A DNA stretch of 64,000 nt from CAZNLH01 sp964573995. Its GTDB lineage: Bacteria; Gemmatimonadota; CAZMKB01; CAZNLH01. Below the pieces are notes generated by a model. It saw only the letters and a program-made list of their open reading frames with translations. It was not told the origin of the DNA and ran no database searches. The stretch lies in assembly GCA_964573995.1 (NCBI GenBank), contig CAZNLH010000007.1:24002-88001 (forward strand), written 5' to 3'. Positions 1-8,889 of this stretch are shown piece by piece. The translations under genes were made by a program, and so were the position numbers. The stretch's first letter is position 1; each line of letters begins with the position of its first letter.

Positions 1-991
1 CATCCTTCGCCACCTTTTTCATTACGGCCTCGAGCCGGCCTCCTGTCTTCCGGCGGGGGATCCCGTGGCTGGATGATAGGACGAGGCCGCTGGAGGCGCC
101 GATCCCGTCCATGTTCAGGACGTAGGTCTGAGAGACGGGATAGGCCTGCGCGTCCCGTTTAACGAAATCAACGGCACCGGCCAGGCCCTCCTCCTCGGCG
201 CCCGTCATCAGGAAGATGACACCGATCCCATTGGCCACTTCCTGTCTCAGGCATCGAGCGAGTTCGACCATCACGGCCAGGGATGCGGCGTTGTCCAGAG
301 CGCCGGGAGAATCGTTTCCACTGAAATTGACAACCATCAGAAAGAGCGGGATCGATAACAGTATAGCGGGAAACCAGAGGTAAACTATCCAGTCCCTGGC
401 ACCGGTAAGGTGAAATAGCAACATCAGAAACGCGATACCTGCCAGGCCGAAGAAGACACTGCTCGTGAGCACGGTCCTCAGGTATAAAGGCAGGCCCTGC
501 GACTTTGAATCGTAGTGGGCCATCAGGACCAGCCGCCCTTTCACCGCAGGTGGTTCCAGAGAGGCGATCAGGTTGGCCGACCTCCTGACGAGGAAGGGCG
601 CTACGTACAGCCGGCTCATCAATCGGCTCCACCGGGTCGATAGGCTGAGACCGGCCAGCAGGCACAGGGCAAGGAATAGGGAAAGGATCGGCAGCCTCCA
701 ATAGACCCACAGGGCCGTCAAGGCCAACCCCAATAACAGAAACAGGATCAGCCTGAAGGCAAGCCAATGGGGCAGCATGGAGAAAGAAAATTCCCTGCGA
801 GAAACCGGCACGCCCAGCGATTCAAAGGCCCCGGCAAGGTAGTCGATCGCACGCCCTTCGCCACTACTACCCGTCCTCCTCGGGAAACTCAGCGCCCTGA
901 TGTGGGCCATCACACGCCTGGAATCGTAAGCTCCATCACGGGCCGAATTCACAGGCGCAGGTCCGGCGCTCTCCACGTAATCTTCCCTCAA
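1..991 (-). CDS. Membrane-anchored M28-family zinc peptidase (3' end cut by window edge)
   Basis: About 330 residues are visible. The M28 signatures are present in order: MAHYDSKSQ (metal His and Asp), LDNAAS (bridging Asp), FLMTGAEEEGLAG (Glu-Glu pair) and NMDGIG (Asp); the last His ligand would lie beyond position 1. Two hydrophobic segments precede the catalytic part, and two more sit between HxD and LDN, so the domain appears to be interrupted by a membrane hairpin. The start is a TTG at 989-991 whose T overlaps the TGA of hyuB (TTGA), with GGAG five bases upstream. It is the last visible gene of the long minus-strand run. Substrate unknown. The frame is secured by the motifs, not by a full-length ORF. 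Confidence 0.8.
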   Translation of the reverse strand, partial: MREDYVESAGPAPVNSARDGAYDSRRVMAHIRALSFPRRTGSSGEGRAIDYLAGAFESLGVPVSRREFSFSMLPHWLAFRLILFLLLGLALTALWVYWRLPILSLFLALCLLAGLSLSTRWSRLMSRLYVAPFLVRRSANLIASLEPPAVKGRLVLMAHYDSKSQGLPLYLRTVLTSSVFFGLAGIAFLMLLFHLTGARDWIVYLWFPAILLSIPLFLMVVNFSGNDSPGALDNAASLAVMVELARCLRQEVANGIGVIFLMTGAEEEGLAGAVDFVKRDAQAYPVSQTYVLNMDGIGASSGLVLSSSHGIPRRKTGGRLEAVMKKVAKD

Positions 992-2604
992 ATCAACTCC
1001 TTTTCATCGGTGTTCTCCACCATACTCTCTCCCCCTGCTTCGCTCCCAAGTCCTCCACCCCCCGGGCTGCGAACGCTCAATGTCTCGCCGGCTTTGAGTC
1101 GAATCTGGATCTTTCCTGGGAGTTCCTCCTCCGTCCCGTCCCGATGAATGAGGATATTCCTACCCTGCAGGCCCGGTTCACCTCCAAACAGGCCATAAGG
1201 CCGCGTTATCCTCCTGTCCGAGATGACCGTCACGGTGGCCTCGGCCTCTACACGGATGTCCCGGCGGATCCCATCGCCACCCCGGTACCTGCCACGCCCA
1301 CCCGAACCCCTCCTGATCCCGTACTGCGTCACACGGAATGGGAAGTACCGCTCCAGTGCCTCTATGGGCGTGTTCATCGTGTTTGTCATGTGGGTATGGA
1401 CGGCATCGAGGCCGTCGATTCCGGGCCTGGCCCCCATTCCCCCCGCTATGGTCTCGTAATAGGCGTAAGGTACACCACGCCCGGGATCGATCCCCCCGAT
1501 CGTAAGGTTGTTCATCGTCCCGCTGCTCGCCGCGGGTATGCGTTCCGGCAGTGCCCCGGACAGCGCCCCGAACAGCACGTCCACGATTCGCTGGGAGGTC
1601 TCGACGTTTCCGGCCGCCACCGCCGAGGGCATTGCTGCGCAGACGACGCTACCCTCAGGGACGATGACCTCCACGGGGGCCATGCAACCGCTGTTGGAGG
1701 GGATCCGATAGGGGAGGAGACACCTGAACACGTAAAACACCGCCGACATGGTAATGGCCCGGTTTGCGTTCAGGTTCCCATGGACCTGCGCGGCCGATCC
1801 CGTAAAATCGACTACAGCATGATCGCCATGGATCTCGATCCTGACATGGATCTTCACGGGACCACTGCCGACCCCGTCGTCGTCCAGTGAGTCGCTGAAC
1901 TCGTACTCTCCGTCCGGGATCTCCCGGATGACATCCCGCATGATCCTCTCGGAATATGCCTGTAGGGCAGAGGCGTATCGGCACACATCCACCTCACCAT
2001 ACCGGACGATCATCTCCTCGAGACGCCTTTCACCGGTCTTGAGAGAGGCCAATTGGGCCTTCAGATCTCCCCGCCTCTCTTCGGGCGTTCTTACGTTGGA
2101 GTAGATAATAGACATTATGTCGTCCGATACATTTCCTTCGGACACCAGCCGGACCGGTGGGACGATCAATCCCTCCTGGTAGATCTCCTCGGCAATCGGC
2201 ATGGACCCCGGGCTCATCCCTCCGACGTCCGCATGGTGGGCGCGGTTTGCCACGTAAAGAAGCGCCTTCCCCGATCCCCCGGGGCAGACAGGCGCCACCA
2301 TGGTAAAGTCCGGAAGGTGGGTCCCTCCATGGTATGGATCGTTGAGTACGATGACGTCCCCCCTCTTCATCTCGCCCGCCCTCAGGGCATATTCCACCGA
2401 GAGGGGCATCGAGCCCAGGTGGACAGGCATGTGATCCCCCTGGGCAACCATCTTCCCCTCGCCGTCGAAGATCGCGCAGGAGTAATCCCTTCGCTCCTTG
2501 ATGTTGGGTGAGTAAGCGGTACGCATCAGGGTAACACCCATCTCCTCCGCCACGGACCTGAAGAGATTCCTGAAGACCTCGAGGGTAACCGGGTCACATT
2601 CCAT
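988..2604 (-). CDS. hyuB: Hydantoinase B / N-methylhydantoinase (HyuB) family subunit
   Basis: 538 residues, full length for HyuB. It starts with MECDPVTLEVFRNL and carries the family blocks TAYSPNIKERRDYSCAIFD, GDHMPVHLGSMP, LNDPYHGGTHLPDFT and the glycine-rich C-terminus GIRRGSGGRGRYRGGDG. HyuB pairs with HyuA in ATP-dependent opening of hydantoins, oxoprolines or related cyclic amides, and the family also covers acetone and acetophenone carboxylase subunits, so the substrate cannot be named. It lies three bases downstream of hyuA, clearly in one transcript, and overlaps the next gene by four bases. Cytoplasmic; no signal peptide. Confidence 0.9.
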   Translation of the reverse strand: MECDPVTLEVFRNLFRSVAEEMGVTLMRTAYSPNIKERRDYSCAIFDGEGKMVAQGDHMPVHLGSMPLSVEYALRAGEMKRGDVIVLNDPYHGGTHLPDFTMVAPVCPGGSGKALLYVANRAHHADVGGMSPGSMPIAEEIYQEGLIVPPVRLVSEGNVSDDIMSIIYSNVRTPEERRGDLKAQLASLKTGERRLEEMIVRYGEVDVCRYASALQAYSERIMRDVIREIPDGEYEFSDSLDDDGVGSGPVKIHVRIEIHGDHAVVDFTGSAAQVHGNLNANRAITMSAVFYVFRCLLPYRIPSNSGCMAPVEVIVPEGSVVCAAMPSAVAAGNVETSQRIVDVLFGALSGALPERIPAASSGTMNNLTIGGIDPGRGVPYAYYETIAGGMGARPGIDGLDAVHTHMTNTMNTPIEALERYFPFRVTQYGIRRGSGGRGRYRGGDGIRRDIRVEAEATVTVISDRRITRPYGLFGGEPGLQGRNILIHRDGTEEELPGKIQIRLKAGETLSVRSPGGGGLGSEAGGESMVENTDEKELI

Positions 2605-2607
2605 CGC

Positions 2608-4590
2608 TTAGCCTCTCTCCTCGACCACGATGTTTCCATACCCATCCACCTCCGCGACGTATCCGGGCGGGATGAGAGAGGTCGCCGTGTACTCAACGAT
2701 CATGGCGGGCCCGCAAATTAGGTTTCCCGGCCTCAGTCTCTCCCTGTCATATATCGACGTCCTCCGGATACCGTCGTTGAAATAGACATCCTTCTCTCCG
2801 ACCTTCGAGCCGTAGGCGTCTCCTCCGGCGGGTTCCCCCCGTACAAGTTCGGGTCGAGAGACCTCGCCCGTCCCCCTGACCCTGACGGTTACCACCTCCA
2901 CGGGCCGATCGGGACTCGATATCCCATACCTGGCCATGTGGAGTTGATGAAATGCATCGATGGCCCGTTCCGACCAAGGGACGTTGAGTTCATAACTCTG
3001 GCCGGCGTAACGCATGTCGATAGACCTGAACAGCCGGGCCCGTTCTCCAGTATCTATTTCCCCGGACATTTTCTCAAGTACCTGGGCCTCCAGCCGCTCG
3101 AAATCACGGCGTGCAGGACCCCCGGCCCATTCCTCCCACCTCTTGAGGACGTTCGCTGATTGGTCGATCACGACATCCGTCATCAGCATCCCAAGGGCCG
3201 AGAGGGCACCGGGCCCTATCGGTATCAGCACGCGCCGGATTGAAAGGTCCCTCGCTATCTCGCACGCGTGAAGCGCACCGGCCCCGCCGAAGGTCACCAG
3301 GGTAAAGTCCCTGGGGTCGTTTCCCCTCTCCAGCGAAATGACCCTTATCGCTCCTTCCATCTTCACGTTGGCCACCCTGATTATGCCCAATGCCATCTCG
3401 CTCGGGCTCTTGCCAAGGCGAGAGGCCAACCTCTCCATGGCAATTCTCACGCGTTCACGATCGAGGGTGATTCCGCCGTCGAGGAACCACTCCTGCTCGA
3501 GCCGCCCCAGAAAGAGGTGCGCATCCGTGACCGTCAATTCCTCTCCACGGCCGTAGCAGATAGGCCCCGGATCCGCACCCGCGCTGTGGGGTCCCACGCG
3601 AAGGGCCCCTCCCCGGTCGATCCACGCTATTGAGCCGCCTCCGGCGCCGACCGTGTGAACATCCATCACCGGCACCCTTACAGGCAACCCGGCGAGCACT
3701 GCCTCGTGCGTCACCTGGACATCACCCCTGCATAGACAGACGTCGGTGGAGGTACCTCCCATGTCGAAACTGATGATCTCTCCATAACCGGATCGCTTCC
3801 CCATCTCGAGTGCCCCCACCACTCCGCCAGCAGGTCCTGATAGTATGGTCCGAACGGGCTCTGCGGCCGCTCTTTCCACCGAGATAAATCCCCCGTTGGA
3901 CTGCATGATCCGCAGCGCATCACGCCCGATCGCTCCCTCCAGGCGCCGGAGATAATCGCCCATCAACACCGAGACGTAGGCGTTCACTACCGTCGTGCTC
4001 AATCGTTCATACTCCCTGTATTCCGGGAGGACCCTGTAGGATACCGAGATGGGCCATTTGCCAGATTCCCCGAGGACCTCCTCCGCCAACTGCTCGTTCC
4101 GTGGGTTTGCGTAAGAGTTGAGGAAACACACGGCGACCGCCTCTATGCCGTCCCCGTGTAGTTTCTCCGCCACGGCCTTGACCTCAATCCTATCGATCTC
4201 CTGTTCCACCTCGCCGAACGGACCGACCCGTTCATGAAGCCCGTAACGGTTGGATCGATCCACGAGCGGCTCCGGGCGATCGACCATCAGATCATAGATC
4301 CTCAGCCGCGTCTGCCGCCCTATCTCTATCACATCCTCGAAGCCGCTCGTCGTAAGGAGCGCCACGCGGGCACCCTTGCGCTCGAGAAGGGCATTCGTGG
4401 CCACGGTAGAGCCGTGTATCACCCTGCAGACAGGGCCGCCTCCCGCAAGTTCTTCCATTCCGGCGATGACCGCCACGGCGGGATCATAGGGCGTGGAATG
4501 GAGTTTGTGCATCCTGATATCACCGTTCACAACGGCCACCAGGTCGGTAAAGGTTCCACCGGTATCGATACCTATCCGGGCCTCATCCAC
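2608..4590 (-). CDS. hyuA: Hydantoinase A / N-methylhydantoinase (HyuA) family subunit, ATP-binding
   Basis: 660 residues. The N-terminus RIGIDTGGTFTDLVAV is the phosphate-binding motif of the ASKHA fold, and the middle holds SFDMGGTSTDVCLC and SGPAGGVVGALEMGKRSGY, typical of HyuA/OplA. The last 150 residues match the HyuA C-terminal domain. It would supply ATP-driven activation of the cyclic amide that HyuB then opens. The start is GTG at 4590, three bases after the stop of the deacetylase-like gene. Joint transcription with a deacetylase-like amidohydrolase suggests degradation or salvage of an N-acylated or cyclic amide compound, which is inference only. Confidence 0.9.
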   Translation of the reverse strand: MDEARIGIDTGGTFTDLVAVVNGDIRMHKLHSTPYDPAVAVIAGMEELAGGGPVCRVIHGSTVATNALLERKGARVALLTTSGFEDVIEIGRQTRLRIYDLMVDRPEPLVDRSNRYGLHERVGPFGEVEQEIDRIEVKAVAEKLHGDGIEAVAVCFLNSYANPRNEQLAEEVLGESGKWPISVSYRVLPEYREYERLSTTVVNAYVSVLMGDYLRRLEGAIGRDALRIMQSNGGFISVERAAAEPVRTILSGPAGGVVGALEMGKRSGYGEIISFDMGGTSTDVCLCRGDVQVTHEAVLAGLPVRVPVMDVHTVGAGGGSIAWIDRGGALRVGPHSAGADPGPICYGRGEELTVTDAHLFLGRLEQEWFLDGGITLDRERVRIAMERLASRLGKSPSEMALGIIRVANVKMEGAIRVISLERGNDPRDFTLVTFGGAGALHACEIARDLSIRRVLIPIGPGALSALGMLMTDVVIDQSANVLKRWEEWAGGPARRDFERLEAQVLEKMSGEIDTGERARLFRSIDMRYAGQSYELNVPWSERAIDAFHQLHMARYGISSPDRPVEVVTVRVRGTGEVSRPELVRGEPAGGDAYGSKVGEKDVYFNDGIRRTSIYDRERLRPGNLICGPAMIVEYTATSLIPPGYVAEVDGYGNIVVEERG

Positions 4591-4593
4591 GTA

Positions 4594-5568
4594 TCAGACC
4601 CTCTTCTTCGTACCCACATTCATGCCCCGTTCTCTCCACTCACTCAACACGCCCAGGTGCACACGGACCGACCTTGCCAGGGCATCGAGGTGATAACCGC
4701 CCTCGAGGACCGAGACCAGGCGGCCATCGCAGTGAATATCCGCCGTCTCCATGACCAGCCTTGTCATCTCGCCGTAGCCATGCTCGGTGACCATCAATCC
4801 GCCCAGGGGGTCGTCACGGTGAGCGTCGAAACCGGCCGAGACGAGGATGAATTCCGGCGAGAACCGCTCGACCGCATCTCTCAGAGATTCCCTGAATACT
4901 TCGAGGTATTCCTCCTCGTTCGTACCTGCAGGGAGCGGGCGGTTCATCGTGAAGCCGGCTCCTTCCGCCAGGCCGGTCTCCTCTTCAGCACCCGTACCGG
5001 GATAGAAGCCTCCCTGGTGCAGAGAAAGGTAGTAGACCAGGGGTGACTCGTAGAAGATCTCCTGCGTACCGTTGCCGTGGTGAAGGTCCCAATCCACGCA
5101 CAGGATGCGCTCGATGCCGTGTTCCCTTATCAGGTGCCTTGCGCCAAGGGCCACGTTGTTGAAGAGGCAGAAGCCCATGCTCCGGGACGGCGTGGCATGG
5201 TGGCCCGGGGGCCTCACGAGCGCCATCGCATTGTCGACCGCTCCCCTCATCACTTCATCGACCGCGGTCACGACTCCGCCCGCAGCCAGCAGGGCGATAT
5301 CGAACGATTCACCCGAGACGATTGTATCCATGTCTATGCGTCCACCACCAGCCGCGCACGTCTTACGAACCCTCTCCACCATCCCCGGAGAATGTACCTC
5401 GAGCAGGCGTTCCTCCCGGAGTGCCCGGGGTTCGATCAACACGAGCGAATCGAGGAGACTCGTTACCTGCAGGTAAGATACGACGGCCTCGAGCCTTCGC
5501 CTGTTCTCCGGGTGGTCCCCCGTTCCATGTTCCAGGTAACGGTGATCGTAGACAAGGCCGGTCGCCAC
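4594..5568 (-). CDS. Histone-deacetylase-family amidohydrolase (AcuC / acetylpolyamine amidohydrolase type)
   Basis: 324 residues, the usual size of bacterial class II HDAC-like enzymes. Active-site elements are intact: RPPGHHATPSRSMGFCLFNN (tandem His), DWDLHHGNGTQ (zinc Asp and His), SAGFDAHRDDPLGG (second zinc Asp) and LEGGYH near the end. It should hydrolyse an acetyl-amide in the cytoplasm; acetylpolyamine, acetyl-lysine and acetoin-utilization-linked substrates are all possible. The start is a GTG (VATGLVYDHRYLEHGTGDHPE), close to where the family begins. Twenty bases separate it from yjbQ upstream and three from hyuA downstream. Confidence 0.9.
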   Translation of the reverse strand: MATGLVYDHRYLEHGTGDHPENRRRLEAVVSYLQVTSLLDSLVLIEPRALREERLLEVHSPGMVERVRKTCAAGGGRIDMDTIVSGESFDIALLAAGGVVTAVDEVMRGAVDNAMALVRPPGHHATPSRSMGFCLFNNVALGARHLIREHGIERILCVDWDLHHGNGTQEIFYESPLVYYLSLHQGGFYPGTGAEEETGLAEGAGFTMNRPLPAGTNEEEYLEVFRESLRDAVERFSPEFILVSAGFDAHRDDPLGGLMVTEHGYGEMTRLVMETADIHCDGRLVSVLEGGYHLDALARSVRVHLGVLSEWRERGMNVGTKKRV

Positions 5569-5587
5569 CTCTTACCTACCCCTCTTC

Positions 5588-6007
5588 CTACTCCCCGATG
5601 ACTTGCAGGACGATCTCCCGACGTCTCGAACGATTGTCGAAGTCGACGAAGACTATCTGCTGCCACGTGCCCAGCACAAGGCGCCCGCCGTTGAACGGGA
5701 CAGTCAGCGAGGGACCGATCAGCGAGGCTCTCAGGTGGGCATGGCCGTTCCCATCTCCCCACTTCAGGTTGTGCCGATAATCCACCCCGCCGGGGACGAT
5801 CTTCTCGAGCAAGTCACCGAGATCTTGAATGACTCCCGATTCATACTCTATCGTGGTCAAACCTCCCGTGGAGCCGGGGACGAATACCGTAACGATCCCG
5901 CTCCTCAACCCCGATTCTTCTACCGCCCGCGCAACACGCTCGGTTATATCGATAGTGTCGTTGTTGCCGCGTGTCTGAAGCCTTATGAGATCACTGACGA
6001 TCGCCAC
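5588..6007 (-). CDS. yjbQ: YjbQ / UPF0047 family protein (secondary thiamine-phosphate synthase type)
   Basis: 139 residues, full length. Family motifs are visible: FVPGSTGGLTTIEYESG, NGHAHLRASLIGPS and GGRLVLGTWQQIVFVDFDNR. The fold is a small conserved beta sandwich. Some members complement thiamine-phosphate synthase mutants, but the true cellular role is unsettled. The start is a GTG with GGAGGTGA upstream, seven bases after the stop of the symporter gene. No thiamine gene or TPP riboswitch is seen nearby, so a thiamine role is not supported by context. Confidence 0.9.
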   Translation of the reverse strand: MAIVSDLIRLQTRGNNDTIDITERVARAVEESGLRSGIVTVFVPGSTGGLTTIEYESGVIQDLGDLLEKIVPGGVDYRHNLKWGDGNGHAHLRASLIGPSLTVPFNGGRLVLGTWQQIVFVDFDNRSRRREIVLQVIGE

Positions 6008-6013
6008 TACTTG

Positions 6014-7474
6014 TCACCTCCCTTTTGGATGACCCCCCGGTTTCCTTTCCGCCATGCTGACCACGATCACGGAGATGAAGGCCACGGTGAAGGCTGGGAC
6101 CAGCGAATAAATCACGCCGGCATATGGGGAGTTCTCCCATACGATAACACTCAGGAATCCAGTGATCATCCCGGCAAGGACTCCGTTCCTCGTGGTCCCG
6201 GACCACCAGAGGGATAGTATCAGGGCCGGCCCGAATGCCGCGCCGAGCCCAGCCCACGCGAACAGCACCTTGTCGAAGATCGATTTCGGCAGGCGCGAGA
6301 GGAAGATGGCTGCAACACCGACCAGCAGGGTGACCAGGCGCGATATCATGACCAGGCGTCCCTGGCTGGCACCTGGATTTATATTCTGGTGGTATATGTC
6401 CTCCGCGATGGCCGAGGTCGTGACAAGGAGTTGCGAATCGGCGGTCGACATCATAGCGGCGAGCGCCCCGCATATCAGTATCCCCGCGAACCAGCCAGGA
6501 AAGATGCTCAGGGCGAGTTCCGGCATCATCTTCTCAGGATCCGCGAAGTGATCCGCACCGAACCACGCGAGGGCCACCAACCCCATCAGGACCGCCCCTG
6601 CGTATGCCAGGAGCGCCCAGACGATTGCGATCCTCCTCGAGGCAGGTATGTCCTCGGTCGAACGTATGCTCATGTAACGAACCAGCAGGTGGGGTTGCCC
6701 CGCGTAACCGAGTCCCACACCGAAACCCCCGAGGATCCCGGCCGCCAGGCTCCATCCCGTACGGCCCCCCGAAGCCGTCAGCAGCATCGGATTTATTTCA
6801 CCGACACTGCGAGCAAGCCCTGAGGGGCCCCCGAGCAGGACCAAGGTCGCAAGTGGAAGGACGACCAGGGTGATCAACATAATCCACCCCTGTATGAAAT
6901 CGGTCCAGGCGACTGCCAGGAAGCCCCCCATCAAGGTATAAAAGACTATGACAGCCGCGCCTACCAGCACGCCCGTCAGGTGGTTCCACCCGAACGTCTG
7001 TTCGAGGGACTTGCCTGCGGCATCGAACTGGGCCGCCACGTAAAATGCGAAGCAGAAGGTGATGATCGTGGTGGCGACGAGCCGGATGGCCGCATCCGAA
7101 TCCCGATAGCGAAGTTCCAGGTATCTCGGGAGCGTAAGAGCGCCCAACCTTCCACTATCGGCACGCAGGCGCCCGGCTACAAGGTACCACGAGGCGGCGA
7201 TCCCCAGGACGCCCCCCAAGGCAGTCCACATGGCCGGCTCAGGCTTCTTTCCAGATGGATCTCCGAGGCCCGTGGCGTACGCAAGCCCCGTCAGGCCGAG
7301 CAACATCCAGCCGCTCTCACCCGATGCCCGCTCGGAGAAGGCTACGACCCAGGGCCCCAGCCTCCGTCCCGCAAGGAGAAAATCCGGCAGAGTCTTCGTC
7401 AGCCTTGCGGTTACGACCCCTACAACGAGGATAATCAGGAGATAGACGATAAAACCTACCGCAACCGGTGCCAA
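6014..7474 (-). CDS. putP: Sodium:solute symporter, PutP (sodium/proline) subfamily
   Basis: 486 residues with about 12-13 hydrophobic segments. The SSS signature region GGFGVGLGYAGQPHLLVRYMS and the sodium-site region CGALAAMMSTADSQLLVTTSAIAEDIY are close to those of PutP. It should import proline or a related amino acid with sodium across the inner membrane. The start is a TTG (LAPVAVGFIVYLLIILVVG). It lies between glyS and yjbQ with 3-6 base spacings, so it shares their transcript. The C-terminus ends in a short basic tail. The exact substrate is inferred from subfamily resemblance. Confidence 0.88.
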   Translation of the reverse strand: MAPVAVGFIVYLLIILVVGVVTARLTKTLPDFLLAGRRLGPWVVAFSERASGESGWMLLGLTGLAYATGLGDPSGKKPEPAMWTALGGVLGIAASWYLVAGRLRADSGRLGALTLPRYLELRYRDSDAAIRLVATTIITFCFAFYVAAQFDAAGKSLEQTFGWNHLTGVLVGAAVIVFYTLMGGFLAVAWTDFIQGWIMLITLVVLPLATLVLLGGPSGLARSVGEINPMLLTASGGRTGWSLAAGILGGFGVGLGYAGQPHLLVRYMSIRSTEDIPASRRIAIVWALLAYAGAVLMGLVALAWFGADHFADPEKMMPELALSIFPGWFAGILICGALAAMMSTADSQLLVTTSAIAEDIYHQNINPGASQGRLVMISRLVTLLVGVAAIFLSRLPKSIFDKVLFAWAGLGAAFGPALILSLWWSGTTRNGVLAGMITGFLSVIVWENSPYAGVIYSLVPAFTVAFISVIVVSMAERKPGGHPKGR

Positions 7475-7477
7475 GCA

Positions 7478-8800
7478 CTACCTCCCGGCCGAATGTCCAG
7501 GAGTCCCGATCAAATCCCCTATTCTCTCCACCAGGCTATCCATGCGCAGGCGCTCCTGTTTCATAGAGTCGCGCTCGCGGAGTGTCACCGTGTCGTCTTC
7601 CAACGTCTGCGAGTCGACGGTCACGCAGTACGGGGTCCCCGCCTCGTCCTGCCGCCGATACCTCCTTCCGATCGCCCCCTTTTCATCGTAGAACACGTGG
7701 AAATGCGGGCGGAGTTCACCCTCTATCTTCCGGGCGACCTCGGGCATCCCGTCCCGCTTGACGAGGGGAAAGATCCCGACCTGGATCGGCGCTATCCCGG
7801 GGGGCAACCGGAGCACGACTCGTTCTTCCTCCTCGCAGTAGGCATCCACGAGGCAGGTGAGGAGGCTTCGATCGAGACCAGCAGAGGTCTCTATGACATA
7901 AGGGACGTATTTCTCCTGCAACTGATCGTCGAAATAGGAGAGGTCCTTCCCCGAGTAACGGATATGCCGGGACAGGTCGAAATCGGTTCGATTGTGGATC
8001 CCCTCTAATTCCTTCCATCCGAATGGAAATTCGTACTGGATGTCGACGGCCGCCTTGGCGTAATGGGCGAGTTCGTCCCTGCCATGCTCATGCATTCTCA
8101 ACCTCGATGGATTCAATCCGAGACGGCGGTACCACTCCATCCGCTCCCCCTTCCAGTATTCGAACCACTCGCCATCGGTGCCCGGCCTGATAAAGTATTG
8201 CATCTCCATCTGCTCGAACTCACGGGTGCGGAAAGTGAAGTTCCCCGGTGTGATTTCGTTCCTGAAGGCCTTGCCCACCTGGGCGATGCCGCAAGGGACC
8301 TTGAGCCTCGCGGCGCTCATGACGTTCTGGAAGTTGACGTATATCCCCTGAGCGGTCTCAGGCCTAAGGTAGATCGTTCCGGCCTGCCCCTCCACCGGGC
8401 CCATGTGCGTCTTGAACATCAGGTTGAACAGGCGGGCCTCTGTAAGTTCCCCTCCGCAGTTGGGGCACCGGTCTCCGTCGATTTCGTCGGACCGAAACCT
8501 CATCTTGCAATCCCTGCAATCCACCAGCGGATCTGTGAATCCCTCCACGTGACCGGACGCCTCCCATACGCGCGGATGCATTATGATGCCGGCGTCGATC
8601 CCCACGATATCATCCCTCATCTGGACCATGTCCTTCCACCACAGGGACCGTATGTTCTCCTTCAACTCGACGCCCAACGGGCCGTAATCGTAGCACGCGT
8701 TGATCCCGCCGTAGATCTCGCTTGACTGAAAGATAAACCCCCGCCGCTTGCAGAGGGAGACCAGTTTTTCCATGAGGTTGTCACCACTCTTTTTCTTCAT
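7478..8800 (-). CDS. glyS: Glycyl-tRNA synthetase, homodimeric (alpha2) type
   Basis: 440 residues of the single-chain class II enzyme. The N-terminus carries MEKLVSLCKRRGFIFQSSEIYGG and YDYGPLGVELKENIRSLWW; motif 2 (TFRTREFEQMEMQYF) and motif 3 (GLDRSLLTCLVDAY) are present. CRDC and CPNCGG form a zinc-binding insert. It charges tRNA-Gly. The start ATG at 8798-8800 follows GAGGAGAAG; an internal ATG nine codons on is also possible. This form occurs in Gram-positives, archaea and several diderm phyla, whereas gamma- and betaproteobacteria use the alpha2-beta2 enzyme, so it gives a weak taxonomic hint. Confidence 0.95.
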   Translation of the reverse strand: MKKKSGDNLMEKLVSLCKRRGFIFQSSEIYGGINACYDYGPLGVELKENIRSLWWKDMVQMRDDIVGIDAGIIMHPRVWEASGHVEGFTDPLVDCRDCKMRFRSDEIDGDRCPNCGGELTEARLFNLMFKTHMGPVEGQAGTIYLRPETAQGIYVNFQNVMSAARLKVPCGIAQVGKAFRNEITPGNFTFRTREFEQMEMQYFIRPGTDGEWFEYWKGERMEWYRRLGLNPSRLRMHEHGRDELAHYAKAAVDIQYEFPFGWKELEGIHNRTDFDLSRHIRYSGKDLSYFDDQLQEKYVPYVIETSAGLDRSLLTCLVDAYCEEEERVVLRLPPGIAPIQVGIFPLVKRDGMPEVARKIEGELRPHFHVFYDEKGAIGRRYRRQDEAGTPYCVTVDSQTLEDDTVTLRERDSMKQERLRMDSLVERIGDLIGTPGHSAGR

Positions 8801-8889
8801 TCTTCTCCTCTGCCGTGTTCGACCATATTCAACCTCACGGGGACCAAGACGGCCGCTTTATCGACGTTGGCCACCAGGGCCTGCTCCCA

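Noticed and set aside
168..767. 199-codon minus-strand ORF
   Set aside because: It is out of frame with the M28 motifs, which run through the same stretch in another frame; the translation is Pro/Arg-rich with no domain.
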